From positions 36,326,501-36,390,500 of the forward strand of contig CM075652.1 in assembly GCA_037953625.1 (NCBI GenBank): a stretch of DNA of 64,000 nucleotides, given 5' to 3'. Origin of the DNA: Crotalaria pallida. Taxonomy: Eukaryota; Streptophyta; Magnoliopsida; Fabales; Fabaceae. Both the position numbers and the translations under genes were made by a program. The notes beneath the pieces are model-generated. The model saw nothing but the letters and a program-made list of their open reading frames with translations, did no database searches and had not been told where the DNA came from. How positions within the stretch are numbered: position 1 is the first letter of the stretch; each line of letters starts with the position of its first letter. This document shows positions 33,422 to 45,025 of the stretch, piece after piece.

Positions 33422-35562
33422 TTAGCTATAGTAGGGCTTAAGCTTGGTAGCATTCCAGGAGTTGTTCAACTATTGATTGGTTAGTGTTTCTAGTCTGTAG
33501 GCCCCCGAGCCGGTCTTCGAGATGACTCGGTAGGGACCTTCCCAGTTCCTTGCCAACTTCCCTTCTCTTGAATTTTTCAGACCAATATCAGCTCGCCTAA
33601 GGACCAGGTCTCCACAGCAAAGCTCCTCGGAACCACCCATTTGTTGTATTCTCGGGACTGCCTTTCCTTAGCTTTTTTCTCTCGGTCAGAGGCTAGAGAT
33701 CGGATTTCCTCGCTGAGGATCAAATCTTCCTTTAGCAAATCTTTGTTCGCCTCTATTGGACACTCGGATATACGAAAGGTAGGGATCCGAGTTTCAATAG
33801 GTAGCAAAGCCTCACAACCGTAGGTGAGCCGAAATGGGGTTTCTCCTGTTGAGGTGTGTATGGTCGTTCTGATTGACCATAACACCTCGGGAAGGAGGTC
33901 AGCCCATGAACCCTCGGCATCCAGCAATCTTTTCTTCAAACCGTCAATGATGGTTTTATTCGCAGCTTCAGCCTGCCCGTTGGTCTGTGGGTGCTCGACT
34001 GATGAGAAGTGGTAGGTGATGTGGAAGTGATCGACGAGTTCTTGGAAAACCTTTGCGGTGAATTGAGTACCGTTGTCAGTGACTAGAGTGTGTGGGACAC
34101 CAAAACGAGTGATGACTTGTCTGAGGAAGAACTTCTGAATCTTGGCTGAGGAGATTGTAGCCAATGCCTCGGCCTCAATCCACTTTGTGAAATAATCAAC
34201 AGCAACTACTACGAACTTCAATTGCCCTGGAGCTGTTTTGAATTTCCCAATGATGTCCATACCCCACTGATAGAGGGGCCATGGTGCGATCATTGAGTGA
34301 AGCTCCGTCGGGGGACGTTGGTACACCTTTCCGTGAAGCTGACAGGACTCGCATTTTTTAACATGTTCCGAGGCGTCGCTGAGAAGTGTAGGCCAATAGT
34401 AGCCCGCTCGGAGCACTTTGCGAGCCAATGCTTTCGCACCTACATGGTGGCTCGAGATTCCCTCATGAACCTCGGCCAGTACCAGATCAGCTTCTGCTCG
34501 GTCCAGACACCTTAGCATTGGGGAGTCCATTCCCCGTTTGTACAAAATGTCGCTGACCACGGTGTACTGAGCTGCTTGCCTGACTATCTTCTTTCCTTGA
34601 GAGGGGTCGGTTGGTAACATTTGGAATTGGAGATACCGCTTGATGGGGTCCATCCAGCTGGTGGTCAAAGATATAGCTAAGATAACACTCGGCTGATGGA
34701 CAGTTTCTTGGACTAGGGTTTTGTTGTTCTCTGGCCCTTTAGTACTTTCGAGCTTTGATAGGATATCTGCTCGGCTGTTAGAAGACCTAGGGATGTGGGT
34801 GATAGAGAATTGGGGGAAGAGATCTGTGAGGGTTTTGACTTGTTCTAAATATTTCTGGAGGATTGGTTCTTTGGCTTGGAACTCACCTTTGACTTGGGAT
34901 ACTACAAGCTGGGAATCACTGAAAACTTCAATTTCCGACGCCCCCATTTGGTGGGCCATTCGCAAGCCGGCTATCACCGCCTCGTACTCTGCTTGGTTGT
35001 TCGAGGTGGGGAAGTCGAACTTGAGGGAATACTTCACACATATGCCTGCTGCGTTTTCAAGGATTATCCCTGCTCCTGCCCCCTTACTGTGGCTGGAGCC
35101 ATCAACATAGATCTTCCATGGTTGGGAGAGGTTGGAATAAGAAGAATCTGATAGCTCTGAAACAAAATCTGCCAAAATTTGGGACTTGAGGGTTTTCCTT
35201 GGCTCGTAGGTGATGTCGAACTCTGATAGTTCAACAGACCAAGAGACCATCCTTCCTGCCAAGTCAGGCCGGTGTAGCACCTGCCTGATCGGCTGAGTTG
35301 TTCTGAGTACTATGGGGTGGTTCTGAAAGTACTGCCGGAGCCTCCTAGCAGCAACTACCAAAGCAAAGGCGAGCTTTTCAATCTTGGAATATCTTATCTC
35401 AGGCCCTTGGAGGGCCCTGCTGACAAAGTAGATGGGACGCTCGGTACCCGAGTCGTCTTTGACCAGGACCGAGCTAACAGATGTTTCACTCACGGATAAG
35501 TACAAAAACAAAGTTTCCCCTTCCCGAGGACTGGTGAGGACGGGAGGGGCCGAGAGGTATTG
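33422..35562 (-). pseudogene. pol: Element D pol, RNase H - second RNase H - integrase part
   Basis: It continues in the same frame as the RT segment after an in-frame TAG (35563-35565). Domains in order are the rest of the gypsy RNase H (to about 35180), a second archaeal-type RNase H (KIYVDGSS...NNQAEYEAVIAGL, about 35115-34720), the integrase H-H-C-C finger (HHVGAKAL...CESCQ, about 34440-34340), and the integrase core with D (WGMDIIG), D (VTDNGTQF) and E (GQAEAANK). A one-base loss near 33612 shifts the frame to a stop at 33577. The out-of-frame remainder still encodes the GPY motif (NWEGPYRV), a third TAG (33470-33472) and the usual WNA..LK.YY end (stop 33422-33424). It cannot make active enzyme. 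Confidence 0.92.
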
Positions 35563-37713
35563 CTAGAGTTCTGCAAACGCCTGTTCGCAAGAGTCATTCC
35601 AATGAAAATTTTTGTTTTTTTTGAGCAGTTGGTACCATGGTAAAGCTTTCTTGACTACTTGAGGGATAAATCTGGAGAGGGCTGCCATCCGACCAGTTAG
35701 CCTCTGAACTTCTTTGACATTAGACGGGCTGTGCATGTTCAAAATAGCTTGACATTTCTCTGGGTTGGCCTCGATGCCCCTCTCCGTGAGCATGAAACCT
35801 AAGAAGGCCCCGGCTGGGACCCCGAAGGTGCACTTATCGGGATTCAGGCGCATGTTGAATTTTCTGATTCTGTCCAAAATAGCTGCGAGGTCCTGAGGAT
35901 GGTCCTCCTTCTTCTTGCTCTTGGCTATCATGTCATCAATGTATACTTCTAGAGTAGGACCTATCAAACCCGAGAAGACCTTGTTCATCATACGCTGGTA
36001 GGTTGCGCCAGCGTTTTTCAACCCGAAAGGCATTACTGTATAACAGTAAGTTGCCCTTTCAGTGATGAAGGCTGTTTTCTCCTGATCAGGAGGGTACATC
36101 GGGATTTGATTGTATCCCGAGTATGCATCCATAAAAGAGAGGAGCTGGTAGCCAGATGAGTTGTCCACCAATTTGTCAATGATGGGGAGGGGGTACTGGT
36201 CTTTTGGGCACGCTTTATTCAGGTCGGTATAGTCGACGCACATGCGCCACTTCCCGTTTGATTTCTTGACCAGGACGGTGTTGGAAAGCCACTCCGAGTA
36301 GCTGACCTCCCTGATGAACCCGGCGGAGAGGAGCTCGGATACCTTCTCGTCTATTACCGCAGCTTTCTCGGTGCCGACCCTTCTCTTCTTCTGGGCGACT
36401 GGCTTGGCGGTCGGATGAACACAGAGCCGATGACATATTAAGTTCGGATCAATCCTCGGCATGTCTGCCGAGGTCCAAGCGAAAAGATCTTTGTTCTTCC
36501 TTAAAAGCTCGAGCATTTCTGCTCGTATTTCTCCTGGAAGGTTAGTTCCTAGTTTCACCTTTCTGTCTGGTAGCTCCTCATCTAACACAATGAACTCCCA
36601 CTCTCCTTGGGGGGTCGATCTTGAATCATCCAAATCGGACCTGACATCTAGGTCCGTCAAGAGTACACTTCCTTTGCTCAAACTTAACTTTGGCTGAATT
36701 TCTTCTAGAATCTTGATCTTTGCCAAACTGGCGTTGTAGCACAATCGAGCCTTCTCCTGCTCGGCTCGGATAGTAACTACAGTTCTGTCGGTGCCTTCAA
36801 ACTTCATAGCCAGATGGACGGTTGAGACGACCGCGCCGAAGGCCTGCAAGCATGTCCTGCCAAGAATGGCGTTATATACCGATGGGCAATCGACGACGAG
36901 GAACTTGATGATCTCGGTTATCGCCGAGGGGTGGTTCCCAAGGGTCACCGGCAGCTGGATGTGTCCTTTGGGAACTACTACATCTCCAGTAAAGCTGATC
37001 AGCTTCCCCTCGAAAGGGGTCAGGTCTGAGGTTTTTAACTTCAGTGCTTCAAAAAGGTTCAGGAACATGATATCTGCCGAGCTACCCTGATCGACAAATA
37101 TCCTGGCAACCTCATAGTTGCCGATCAATGCAGTGATGACCATAGGGTCGTTATGACCCGGGATCACCCCTTCAAGATCATCATCAGAAAAGCAAATGGG
37201 AATACTTTTTGTGGCTCTCTTTCGGATTGGATGGTTGTGGATGGCAAGCACTTGATTGATGTATTTCTTTCTATCGGATCGTTTTTCTCCTCCTCCCGCA
37301 AAACCTCCAGCAATGGTGTTGACTCGCAGGTTTTGTGGGGATTGATCCGTCGTGGCCACTTCTGCCATGGCCACTCTCTGCTGGTTAGGTGGTTGTTGTT
37401 GGTTGGTGTTTTGATCGGCCTGCCTGGTTGAGGATCGGCCATTCCTGTCTGGGGATGGAGTTCTTCTCCGAGCATGTCGGTTGAGTGCTTCTCTGACATA
37501 CTGTTGTAACTTGCCGTCCCTGATCAACTGCTCGATCACATCCCTGAGCCAAGTGCATTCATCAGTGGTGTGCCCATACCCACCATGATATGAGCAAAAT
37601 TTGGATCGATCCTGGCGTTGACTTCTCTTCAAGGGGGGTGGTCTTTCTATTGCTCGGAGGTCCGTCTGCATTGTCTCCTGCAGAATTTGACTTCTTGGAA
37701 CTGTGAGGGGGGT
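35563..37713 (-). pseudogene. pol: Element D gag C-terminus, protease and reverse transcriptase part
   Basis: It lies in the same frame as gag, following TAG 37714-37716. The first part is the Gag C-terminal knuckle-like motif C..H..GH..DEC (about 37600). Next come the aspartic protease (IFVDQGSSADIMF, about 37100) and the RT (WRMCVDYTDLNKACPKD..YPLP; FMDAYSGYNQI; YIDDMIAKS at about 35950, the YxDD catalytic motif), then the RNase H start. It ends at TAG 35563-35565 inside the RT/RNase H connection. Because coding similarity continues in frame through both TAGs in conserved stretches, I read them as disabling mutations, not programmed read-through. Confidence 0.92.
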
Positions 37714-38991
37714 CTATTGCTTAAATTTCCCTCGGGGAGGTCCAAATCTTCTGTCCCCCCGGGGTCCTCTCCTTTTCTCCTCTCTTCTGTCGTCTCTTCT
37801 CTCATCTTTTCTAGGTTTTCCCTGGGAGGATGGCTCTCCTCGCTCGCCTCTGCCTCTGTTTCTTTGCCATTTGCTGAATTCTTCTAAGTTTATGAACTTA
37901 GTAGAACGATGTCTCAGCTCCGCCATATCCCTCGGCGGTTTACCCACTAGTGAGTTTTTGAAATCTCCGCTTCGGAGACCCTGAGTGAAGAGAAAGACTG
38001 CAAAGCTCGGTTCCAAGTTAGGAACGGTCCCTGCCTCCGAATGGAAGCATGAGAGATATTCTCGCAAGGGCTCTTCAGGTTGCTGCATAACGCCTGCTAG
38101 TGCGTGGTCGGACTTCGGCTGGACGCAACTAGCAGTGTATCTGTTCAGAAAAACTTTCTTCATTTCTGCCCAGGAGTTGACAGAGTTCCTGGGCAAAGCT
38201 GAGTACCACCTTAAGACGGGTGGTTGCAGAGTCATGGAAAAAGCTCTGCATTTCATTAGGTCTCCTCCGTCGTAAAAGTTCATAGCTCCTTCAAATGACA
38301 AGATATGCTCCAGGGGGTCGGTTAACCCGTTATACTTGGAAACACTCGTTGGGCCGAGAAAGGCTGAGGGTGTCTCGTATGCCATGATTCGTGGGGTGAA
38401 GGGATGGCCAGGGTGAGCAGTGTGGTCGGTTTCATATGTGGCCTCTAGGGTTGGGTTTATGGGAGGTGGTGGAGGTAGGGTGGTGGTAGGGTGGGGGATC
38501 AGCTGAGTTGCTGGATTAGTTGCTAACGCCCTTTCAGCCATTGCCTGCATGTGGATCTGTTGGAGTTCAGCGATGGCGTTTCCCTGCCGCTCTAGGATCT
38601 GGGCTTGTTGCTTAATGATTTCTTCCAACTGGATTTCTCTTTGGCCACGGGAGTAGTCCCTATCCCCTCCAGAAACACGAGCGTCGATGGATCGCCCCGA
38701 TCCATGGTTTTGTGCACGACTGGGGTTAGCAGGGTTTGGGTTAACAGGGTTTGGTTTAATAGGGTTTGTTTGCCTGGAATGAACGGTGTAAGGGCCACTA
38801 TGCGTGCGGGCTGGAATGGAGTGGTGGCTCCGGGCTGGAATTTGCCTTACTGATGGCATGCTGGGGTGGGGAGGGTTTCTTCCTTCAAGATCTTTGTCCT
38901 TGTCACCGCTGCCTTCTTCCAACCTTTGACGGTTTCGCCCCGTTTGGCGGTTTGGACCGCGTGATGCGGCGTTTCCTCGCGTGTCTACCAT
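37714..38991 (-). pseudogene. gag: Element D Gag (N-terminal and capsid part)
   Basis: The likely start is the ATG at 38991 (MVDTRGNAASRGPNR), 30 nt downstream of the PBS; an upstream in-frame Met at 39054 would lie inside the LTR/PBS. A basic, proline-rich N-terminus is followed by the retrotransposon gag domain (PLEHILSFEGAMNFY..., WYSALPRNSVNSWAEMKKVF, YLSCFHSEAGTV) and an R/G/E-rich tail. TAG at 37714 cuts the protein before its zinc-knuckle-like motif. Capsid-forming part of a Tat-type Gag. Confidence 0.9.
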
Positions 38992-39020
38992 TTTGGAGTG
39001 GGAATAGCAATTTACGGTTT

Positions 39021-39036
39021 CCCACAGACGGCGCCA
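39021..39036 (-). other. Primer binding site of element D
   Basis: On the minus strand TGGCGCCGTCTGTGGG lies six bases after the 5' LTR end. This is a PBS type common in non-chromovirus Ty3/gypsy elements. Confidence 0.85.
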
Positions 39037-39042
39037 ATGTAG

Positions 39043-39466
39043 TGTCCTAGACACAATGCTCAGAGTATATCCCTAGCTCAAGGGTATGGAAGACCTAAGA
39101 GCTAGAAAACGGTCTGATGTTACTGTGTGATATTGTTGGTATGCTAGCTAACCAGTGGGGATAACTAGGGTTTCCCTAATCATGAGTGTGTGCTAGTGTA
39201 TGATTAGGGAGAGAGAACGTACCTAAGCCCCTAGCTGGAGACAGCTATTTATAGGGGGAGCGGTGTTGTACCCTATGGGCCTGTACGGAGGTCCAGTAGG
39301 GCTGACGTGTCCCTTTATAGGATAAGGGATGAGTCATTCATCCTTATCCTGTTAGCGGTTAGTCTTATCTGGTTAGCGAGCTAGGCTCACGCGCCCTTAG
39401 CTTGGACTCTTTAAGGGAAGAGGTCCCTGTGCTCGGCCCAGAGTCGCTAGGGTGGGTCCTATGGCA
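39043..39466 (-). repeat. Element D 5' LTR
   Basis: 424 bp, matching 23267-23690 with about five differences. It is followed on the plus strand by TTAGG. Confidence 0.92.
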
Positions 39467-39692
39467 TTAGGTGATTGTAGCATTAGGTTTGGGTAGGGAA
39501 GTGTTAGAGTTGGTGAATAGGTCAAGGTATATGTGGATTAGATTTTAATGCCTTAGGATTATGTGGTTGTGAATGTGTATTAGGATTCTGTGTAGGTTTG
39601 AGTACCGAGAGTTTCTAGAGTCCGCTTAAGCTTTCTTAGTGCCTTAACCTTGATAGAGTTTTCGGTTAGGGAACCCTAAGATAGAGTCTTGG
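39467..39692. other. Unassigned sequence right of element D
   Basis: It contains GATTAG/TTAGG-rich text similar in style to the interiors of A and B, but no alignable match in the window. It does not continue element B's LTR in any way I can see. Confidence 0.4.
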
Positions 39693-40994
39693 GTGTAAGT
39701 ATAGGCCTCAGGGTTAATGCTTAAAAATTCCCTTCAAAACTCGCATTTCGATCGTGTTTCGGAAAGTAATAGGTTTTGTGAGGCAATCGGATGTTATCCG
39801 ACCTTTTTGGGTATGGCTCGAGGGTGATTAGTTTTAAATTGATGAGGTTAGAGAGTTGCCTTAGGTTGGTCGGATTAGATCGAGTATAGAGAAAGGAATA
39901 TGTTAGGTTAAACTCGTGGTTTAGAAAGGTTATTTAAGAACTAGGAGCATAGGACTTAGAAAATTAGGAATAGAAGATCCATAGCTCTAAACCTAAATCC
40001 CACCGTTGGATTTGAGGATAAGTGTCTTAGGAAGCTTTCCTCAAAATTTGAGCAAGATCCGACGGTTAACGAAAAAGTTATGACGTTTTGAAATTAGCAT
40101 GCTGAAGCTGAAATATTTTCGCTCCAGCGAGTATCCACTCGCTCCGGCGAGTTTGTCACAGGAAATCCAGGTCTGTTGCTTTTGATTTTCGCTCCAGCGA
40201 GGGTACTTTTGCTCCAGCGAAAATTGACAGTTCCGCAACTTAAAAACACGATTTTCCCTTCATTTCTCACCATTTCCTCCCCCCTCTTCCACGATTCTTC
40301 CCCTCTCTCAACCCTAGAATGTTTCAATCGATCAAGCCACTCAAATCCACACTAATCAACTTCATAAATTGTTTCCCCATCATGTTTTAATGATTTTCCC
40401 TCTCTTAAAACCCCTATTTCTTCCTCTTTCATTCAATACCCAAATCACTCCTAAGAACCCTAATTGTGCAATCACCATAGTTACTCAAAGTTACAACAAA
40501 TTAGTGCCCCAAATCATTTCCAAATCTCTTCCCTATGTTTTTCCCTCTCCAAAATCATATATTACTCCCTCTTTCTCATGAAATCCCAATTCACCATAAA
40601 ACCCCAATATGAGCAATCCATAGGATAGAGACTCACAATCAATCAAGGGAGCTTAGAAAGAGTTAAAGGACATGGATAGGAAACTTGGAAGCTTGGATTG
40701 GAGCTTGGTATGGTAGCTCCATCAAAACCCCAATTCGCCTTTCCTCTCTCTCCAAGGTAAGGGGAGTCTCTTTTTCACACTTTGAGATAGGGATAGTTAT
40801 AGTTTATAATAGAATTTGGGTTTAATAGTTAGATTGGGTTGTGGGTAGTAACTAAATAGTTGATTAGAGTTGATTGGGGTGATTGTTATATTTTTGGTTG
40901 ATTTTGTTAAATTATTGATAATGTTTATGTTAATTCTCTTTGCATATTATTAAAGGAGGAAGTGAAGAACCCTAGGGAGTTGATTTATTTTAAG

Positions 40995-43711
40995 TGTAAC
41001 ACCCTATATAATAATTACCCTTAAATACCCCAAAAATTTGGATTTAAAATTTCTTTTAAAGGAAACGAATATAATAAATTACCAAAATAATTGTTCCTTC
41101 CATTAATACCAAAATACACCAGAGTTATAAAGCGGAAGACTTAAATACATCAAATACATAAAGTATAAGTTTAAGTACATCAGTTCGGAAGTCAAAATAC
41201 AAAACAATATTTTAGCTCGGCCCAACTGGTCGAGACCCCATCAGCTATCCGACTCTAAATGACTTACTCTCCTTGTGAGGGAGAGTGAACCTGCTCGGCC
41301 GGGGACTGCGTCTGCTCGGGCTCTGCACCTGAAAAATGGTAAGGAGAACATTACACAGAACTTAAGTAAGCAGTTTCTAAAATGTCATACCGAACTACCA
41401 AGCCAAACACAAGTAGTCAAATAGCATATAAATAACAAGTAATCAAACCACATGCATACATCATCCTTCAGCTCGGTTCACATCGTACAACATCAATTAG
41501 CTCGGCTCACATCCTACTATCTAATTTAGCTCGACTCACCTCATAACCCAGTTTATCCATTACCTATTAGCTATACCTCGGCACATCTCAGTAATTCCCC
41601 TTATACCCTTTCCTTAATTCTTACACTAGGTTTCTCGGCCACTATTCTCTAACCTCGGATTACCATCTCTACCTCGGACTCATTACTCATTATTCCATTT
41701 TCACATAGTTTACAATCTTTTACTCTTCTCGGATGCATACACACAGTGCATGTCTTACACCATTTAAAGTCGGATATCGGAGTGTCCATAACTGCGAGTA
41801 CCCAGTACCCGTCTTACAGCTGCACATACCCGGTATGCGTCTGACGCGATCAATGCAGGCACCCAGTACGCGTCTTCTATGACCAGGAGCACTACTGCCG
41901 ATCATTCTATGGAGTTAGGAGTGTCCATAACTGCGAGCACCCAGTACTTGTCTTACAGCTGCGCATCTCGGCGACTTACGCGATCAATGCACGCACCCAG
42001 TACGTGTCTACTATGACCAGGAACACATCCCACCGATTCCGTGCTCGGAACCTTGTGTGAATCATAACTACGAGTACCCAGTACCCGTCTTACAGCTGCA
42101 CATACCCAGTATGCGTCTGACGCGATCAATGCACGCACCCGGTACGTGTCAGCTATGACCCGATCACAAAACTATTTCTCTTTAATTCCTCTTATCCTTT
42201 TTAATCATCTCTTTTAGTTCGGCCCATCTCGGCTCAACCCTTTAAATTATTCCTCTTTACATTAATCTCATTATTCTCTTAGCTCGGCCTCTCTCGGCTC
42301 ACCCTGTTATTCATCCCTTAATTATTCCCATTATCCTCTTAACCATTTCTTAGCTCGGTCTATCTCGGCTAAACCCGGTAACCATTCCCTCTTTCCATTA
42401 ACCTTTCTCATTATCTGACTTATTACTCTATCTCTCCTACTTTCTATCTCTACCATTTTCTCATACCCATTCCCAACGTCACTCAGCTCGGCCACAGACA
42501 TGAATCATCAATATCAAAACTCATAAACATTTATACACAAAGTTCATAAACACTTATACCACCACAACAATAAGAATAAAGCATTCAACCAATCCATCAT
42601 GTAAATACCAACATATAGCATAAAACAATACTCTTCCCTACTTCCAACTCATGTTTCTAGTTCATTTATTAGTTCCCTTTACCCTTTTTACCATTTCCTT
42701 TCTAACATTAACCTAGATCCATTCCCTAATCTAACACCCACTCTTAGTACCCTTTATGAACACCCTAGAAACCCAAACTCAAGTAGAGGTAACACTCACT
42801 CCTTACCTCAAACCGTGAGAGATAAGAATTGAGAGCTTGAGAATGGCTTTCCTTGTTGCTTGACCTTGAGCTTACCCCCTTGAATCCTTTTCTCCAAGCT
42901 GCCACAACTCCACCAAGCTACACACGAACTCCACAGCGGTCCAGGGGCGTCCGGGACGGAAGAGAAGACGGCGAGGAGGAGGTCTCCGGTTGGGTGGAAC
43001 TTGGTGGAAGAGAGGGAAATGTTCGTGAGAAGAGAGGGAGAAAGAAAGTGTTGGGGCTGCTGGAACTTTGAGAGAAAGAGAGAGAGACGTAGGGAGAAGA
43101 AGAATGAGAGAAGTGAAAAGTGTTGTGTTATGTTTTGGGATTTTCTTTTATTCATTTAGGGGAAATATTTGTGTGGTCCTCATTGGAGGCTTCTTGGGGA
43201 AGCTAGAATTTGTGGACAAGATTCATTGGCTTCCAAAGGAAGCCATGAATAGTACTTGAAAGGGACATAAAGAAATGATAGTGACATAAAGCAATGACAA
43301 TGACATAAAGTGAAGGATAGTACCGTACGGATGGTACGAAAAACAAGGGACCAACAGCAAAACATGAGCTGGCACGGAGGAGCTAGGACGTGTCGGCTCG
43401 GTATGTCGGATCAGCAGTAGTCCGAGCTTCCTTCTCGGATGATACTGTGAGGTGCGTTGAGGTCGGATATTCCGAGCTTGACACAGGTTCCGCGTTTGGT
43501 TCTCATCTAGCTCGGTTCATATGCACACAATCTCATCTAGCTCGGTCGGGATCGGACCGAGGTCCAATGCTTACATACTAGGTCGGCCTATGCTTCCTAT
43601 CACCCTATGACCCTTGTACAATTTCCACGGCTTAAACCTATCCTTAAATAAATATTCATATATATTATTTTATAAATTTATTATTTTATTATTAATTTCT
43701 AGGATGTTACA
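40995..43711 (-). mobile_element. S2: solo LTR inside LTR H
   Basis: The ends are TGTAACACCC...GGATGTTACA with target duplication TTAAG at 40990-40994 and 43712-43716, length 2717 bp, and no interior. Orientation is minus, inferred from its repeat module, which matches H when read on the opposite strand. ORFs inside (for example 42808-43155) are not conserved and are rejected. Confidence 0.88.
41779..42170 (-). repeat. Three-unit tandem repeat in S2 (about 138 bp)
   Basis: Units start at about 41779, 41918 and 42055 and share 'cataactgcgagtacccagtac', 'cttacagctgc' and 'gcgatcaatgca'. The minus-strand core TGCATTGATCGCGT and GCAGCTGTAAGACG matches the units of H. Confidence 0.85.
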
Positions 43712-44088
43712 TTAAGCACCCTGAGACATACTTGAGTATGTCGACTAAGTGTTGATATTTGATGGTTACTATTTGTATGTTCAAATAAGTGTTAGTGTGG
43801 GTGACTTTTGATTATTGATGGTTTAATTGAATAATACCAAATGAAAATGAGAATGATGATTGATAATTGATAATTGATTGTGTGGTTGGATATTTTGCCA
43901 ATTTATGTTGAGCTCTAGAATTATAAAATGATAATGATTATGATATTTGATATTGGAATGAATGTCTCTTTGGAATTTAAAAGTATAATGAGTTGATGGA
44001 ATTGATAAATTAATGAAAGTGATTACAAAATGAAATAAGTGTAATATGAAATTAAAAGATTTAAAGGAAAAAGAGTGTGAGATCCAAA

Positions 44089-44480
44089 TCTTGTAAGACG
44101 TTGTCCGTAGGAGACTGTACGCATTGATCGCGTAAGACGCACTTGATATGCCGCTGTAAGACGTTGTCCGAAGGAGACTGTACGCAATTATGGACACACA
44201 CCATATATTAATTAAAGGTATAATTGGATCGTGCCTCTCCAGATCTTGTAAGACGTTGTCCGTAGGAGACTGTACGCCTAGATCGCGTAAGACGCACTTG
44301 ATGCGCTGCTGTAAGACGTTGTCCGAAGGAGACTGTACGCAATGATGGATGCACCTTCCGATTGTGGAATCCAGGTCTTGTAAGACGTTGTCCGTAGGAG
44401 ACTGTACGCATTGACCGCGTAAGACACACTTTGTGTGCAGCTGTAAGACGTTGTCCGAAGGAAACTGTACGCAATGATGG
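44089..44480 (+). repeat. Three-unit tandem repeat in LTR H (about 130-155 bp)
   Basis: Units start at 44089, 44244 and 44373. Each contains TCTTGTAAGACGTTGTCCG and ends GAC/AACTGTACGCAATNATGGA. Each unit also carries an internal half-repeat of GTAAGACGTTGTCCG. Confidence 0.88.
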
Positions 44481-45025
44481 AAATCCACGAAATAAATTCT
44501 AAAAATCTTTGAAAAACTCAAAGAGTATGAAAAGAGAAAAGAAAAGTTAATGCAATGAAAAGAGATGAAAAGATTCAAGTTTGGAAAATAATGGATTTGC
44601 TTGATGCAAGAATTTATGTTGATAAAAGAAAGTTGTTGTTGTTATTGTGAATTTGTTGAATTTGGAAGTGAATATGTGTAAAGAAATTTGGCATATGAAT
44701 TGGGTGTTTTTGTTGGTCCATGGTCTGATTCGATTATTATACTTGATTTCCTGTTATGAATTATATACTATCTTTTGTTTCACTGTGATGTGAAAAGGTC
44801 TCACACTTAGTGGTTAACATTTTAGGTGATTGCTAAGGAGCTTGTGGATTAGAGTGGCGCAGCAGAAGACTGGAAAGAAGGAAACTATACGTTTGTGCTA
44901 CTTATATTGTAAATGGATGCCCAAATTTATTTGTAAACTTGAATTGGAAAAAGAAATTTTTAAGTACACTATTTTAATTATAGACTTTTACTTACTATTT
45001 TTGCATATAAAATAAGGGTGTTACA

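Larger units (their letters stand above)
23267..39466 (-). mobile_element. Element D: Ty3/gypsy Tat-lineage retrotransposon with antisense ORF
   Basis: LTRs of 424 bp lie at 23267-23690 and 39043-39466 and differ at about five positions. On the minus strand the order is 5' LTR, PBS (39021-39036), gag, protease, RT, RNase H, second RNase H and integrase (to 33422), then a long 3' region whose opposite strand carries a Transposase_28-type ORF (24.5-32.9 kb, split by element E). Dual RNase H and an antisense ORF are hallmarks of the Tat lineage. The flanks share only TTAG, so no clean 5-bp target duplication is seen. Confidence 0.92.
39693..45025 (+). mobile_element. LTR H (chromovirus-type LTR), interrupted by S2
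   Basis: The right end is AGGGTGTTACA at 45025. The U3 text 'cccaccgttggat...gatccgacggttaacgaaaaagtta' (about 39998-40082) matches S1 read on its minus strand, which places H in plus orientation. The left end is uncertain; a degenerate TGTAAGTATAGGCC near 39692 is a candidate. No PBS follows 45025, so H is a solo or 3' LTR. Without S2 it is about 2.6 kb. It contains the three-unit repeat at 44089-44480. Confidence 0.6.

Noticed and set aside
37714..37716. TAG between gag and pol as programmed read-through
   Set aside because: It interrupts Gag before its zinc-knuckle-like motif and two more TAGs plus a frameshift occur in pol. Random inactivation is simpler.
42808..43155. 115-codon ORF in solo LTR S2
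   Set aside because: No domain, lies in a solo LTR, and both strands are open by base composition.
43823..44578. 251-codon minus-strand ORF with repeated VQSP.DNVLQ peptide
   Set aside because: It is an artefact of the tandem array in LTR H, with no domain and a low-complexity C-terminal part.
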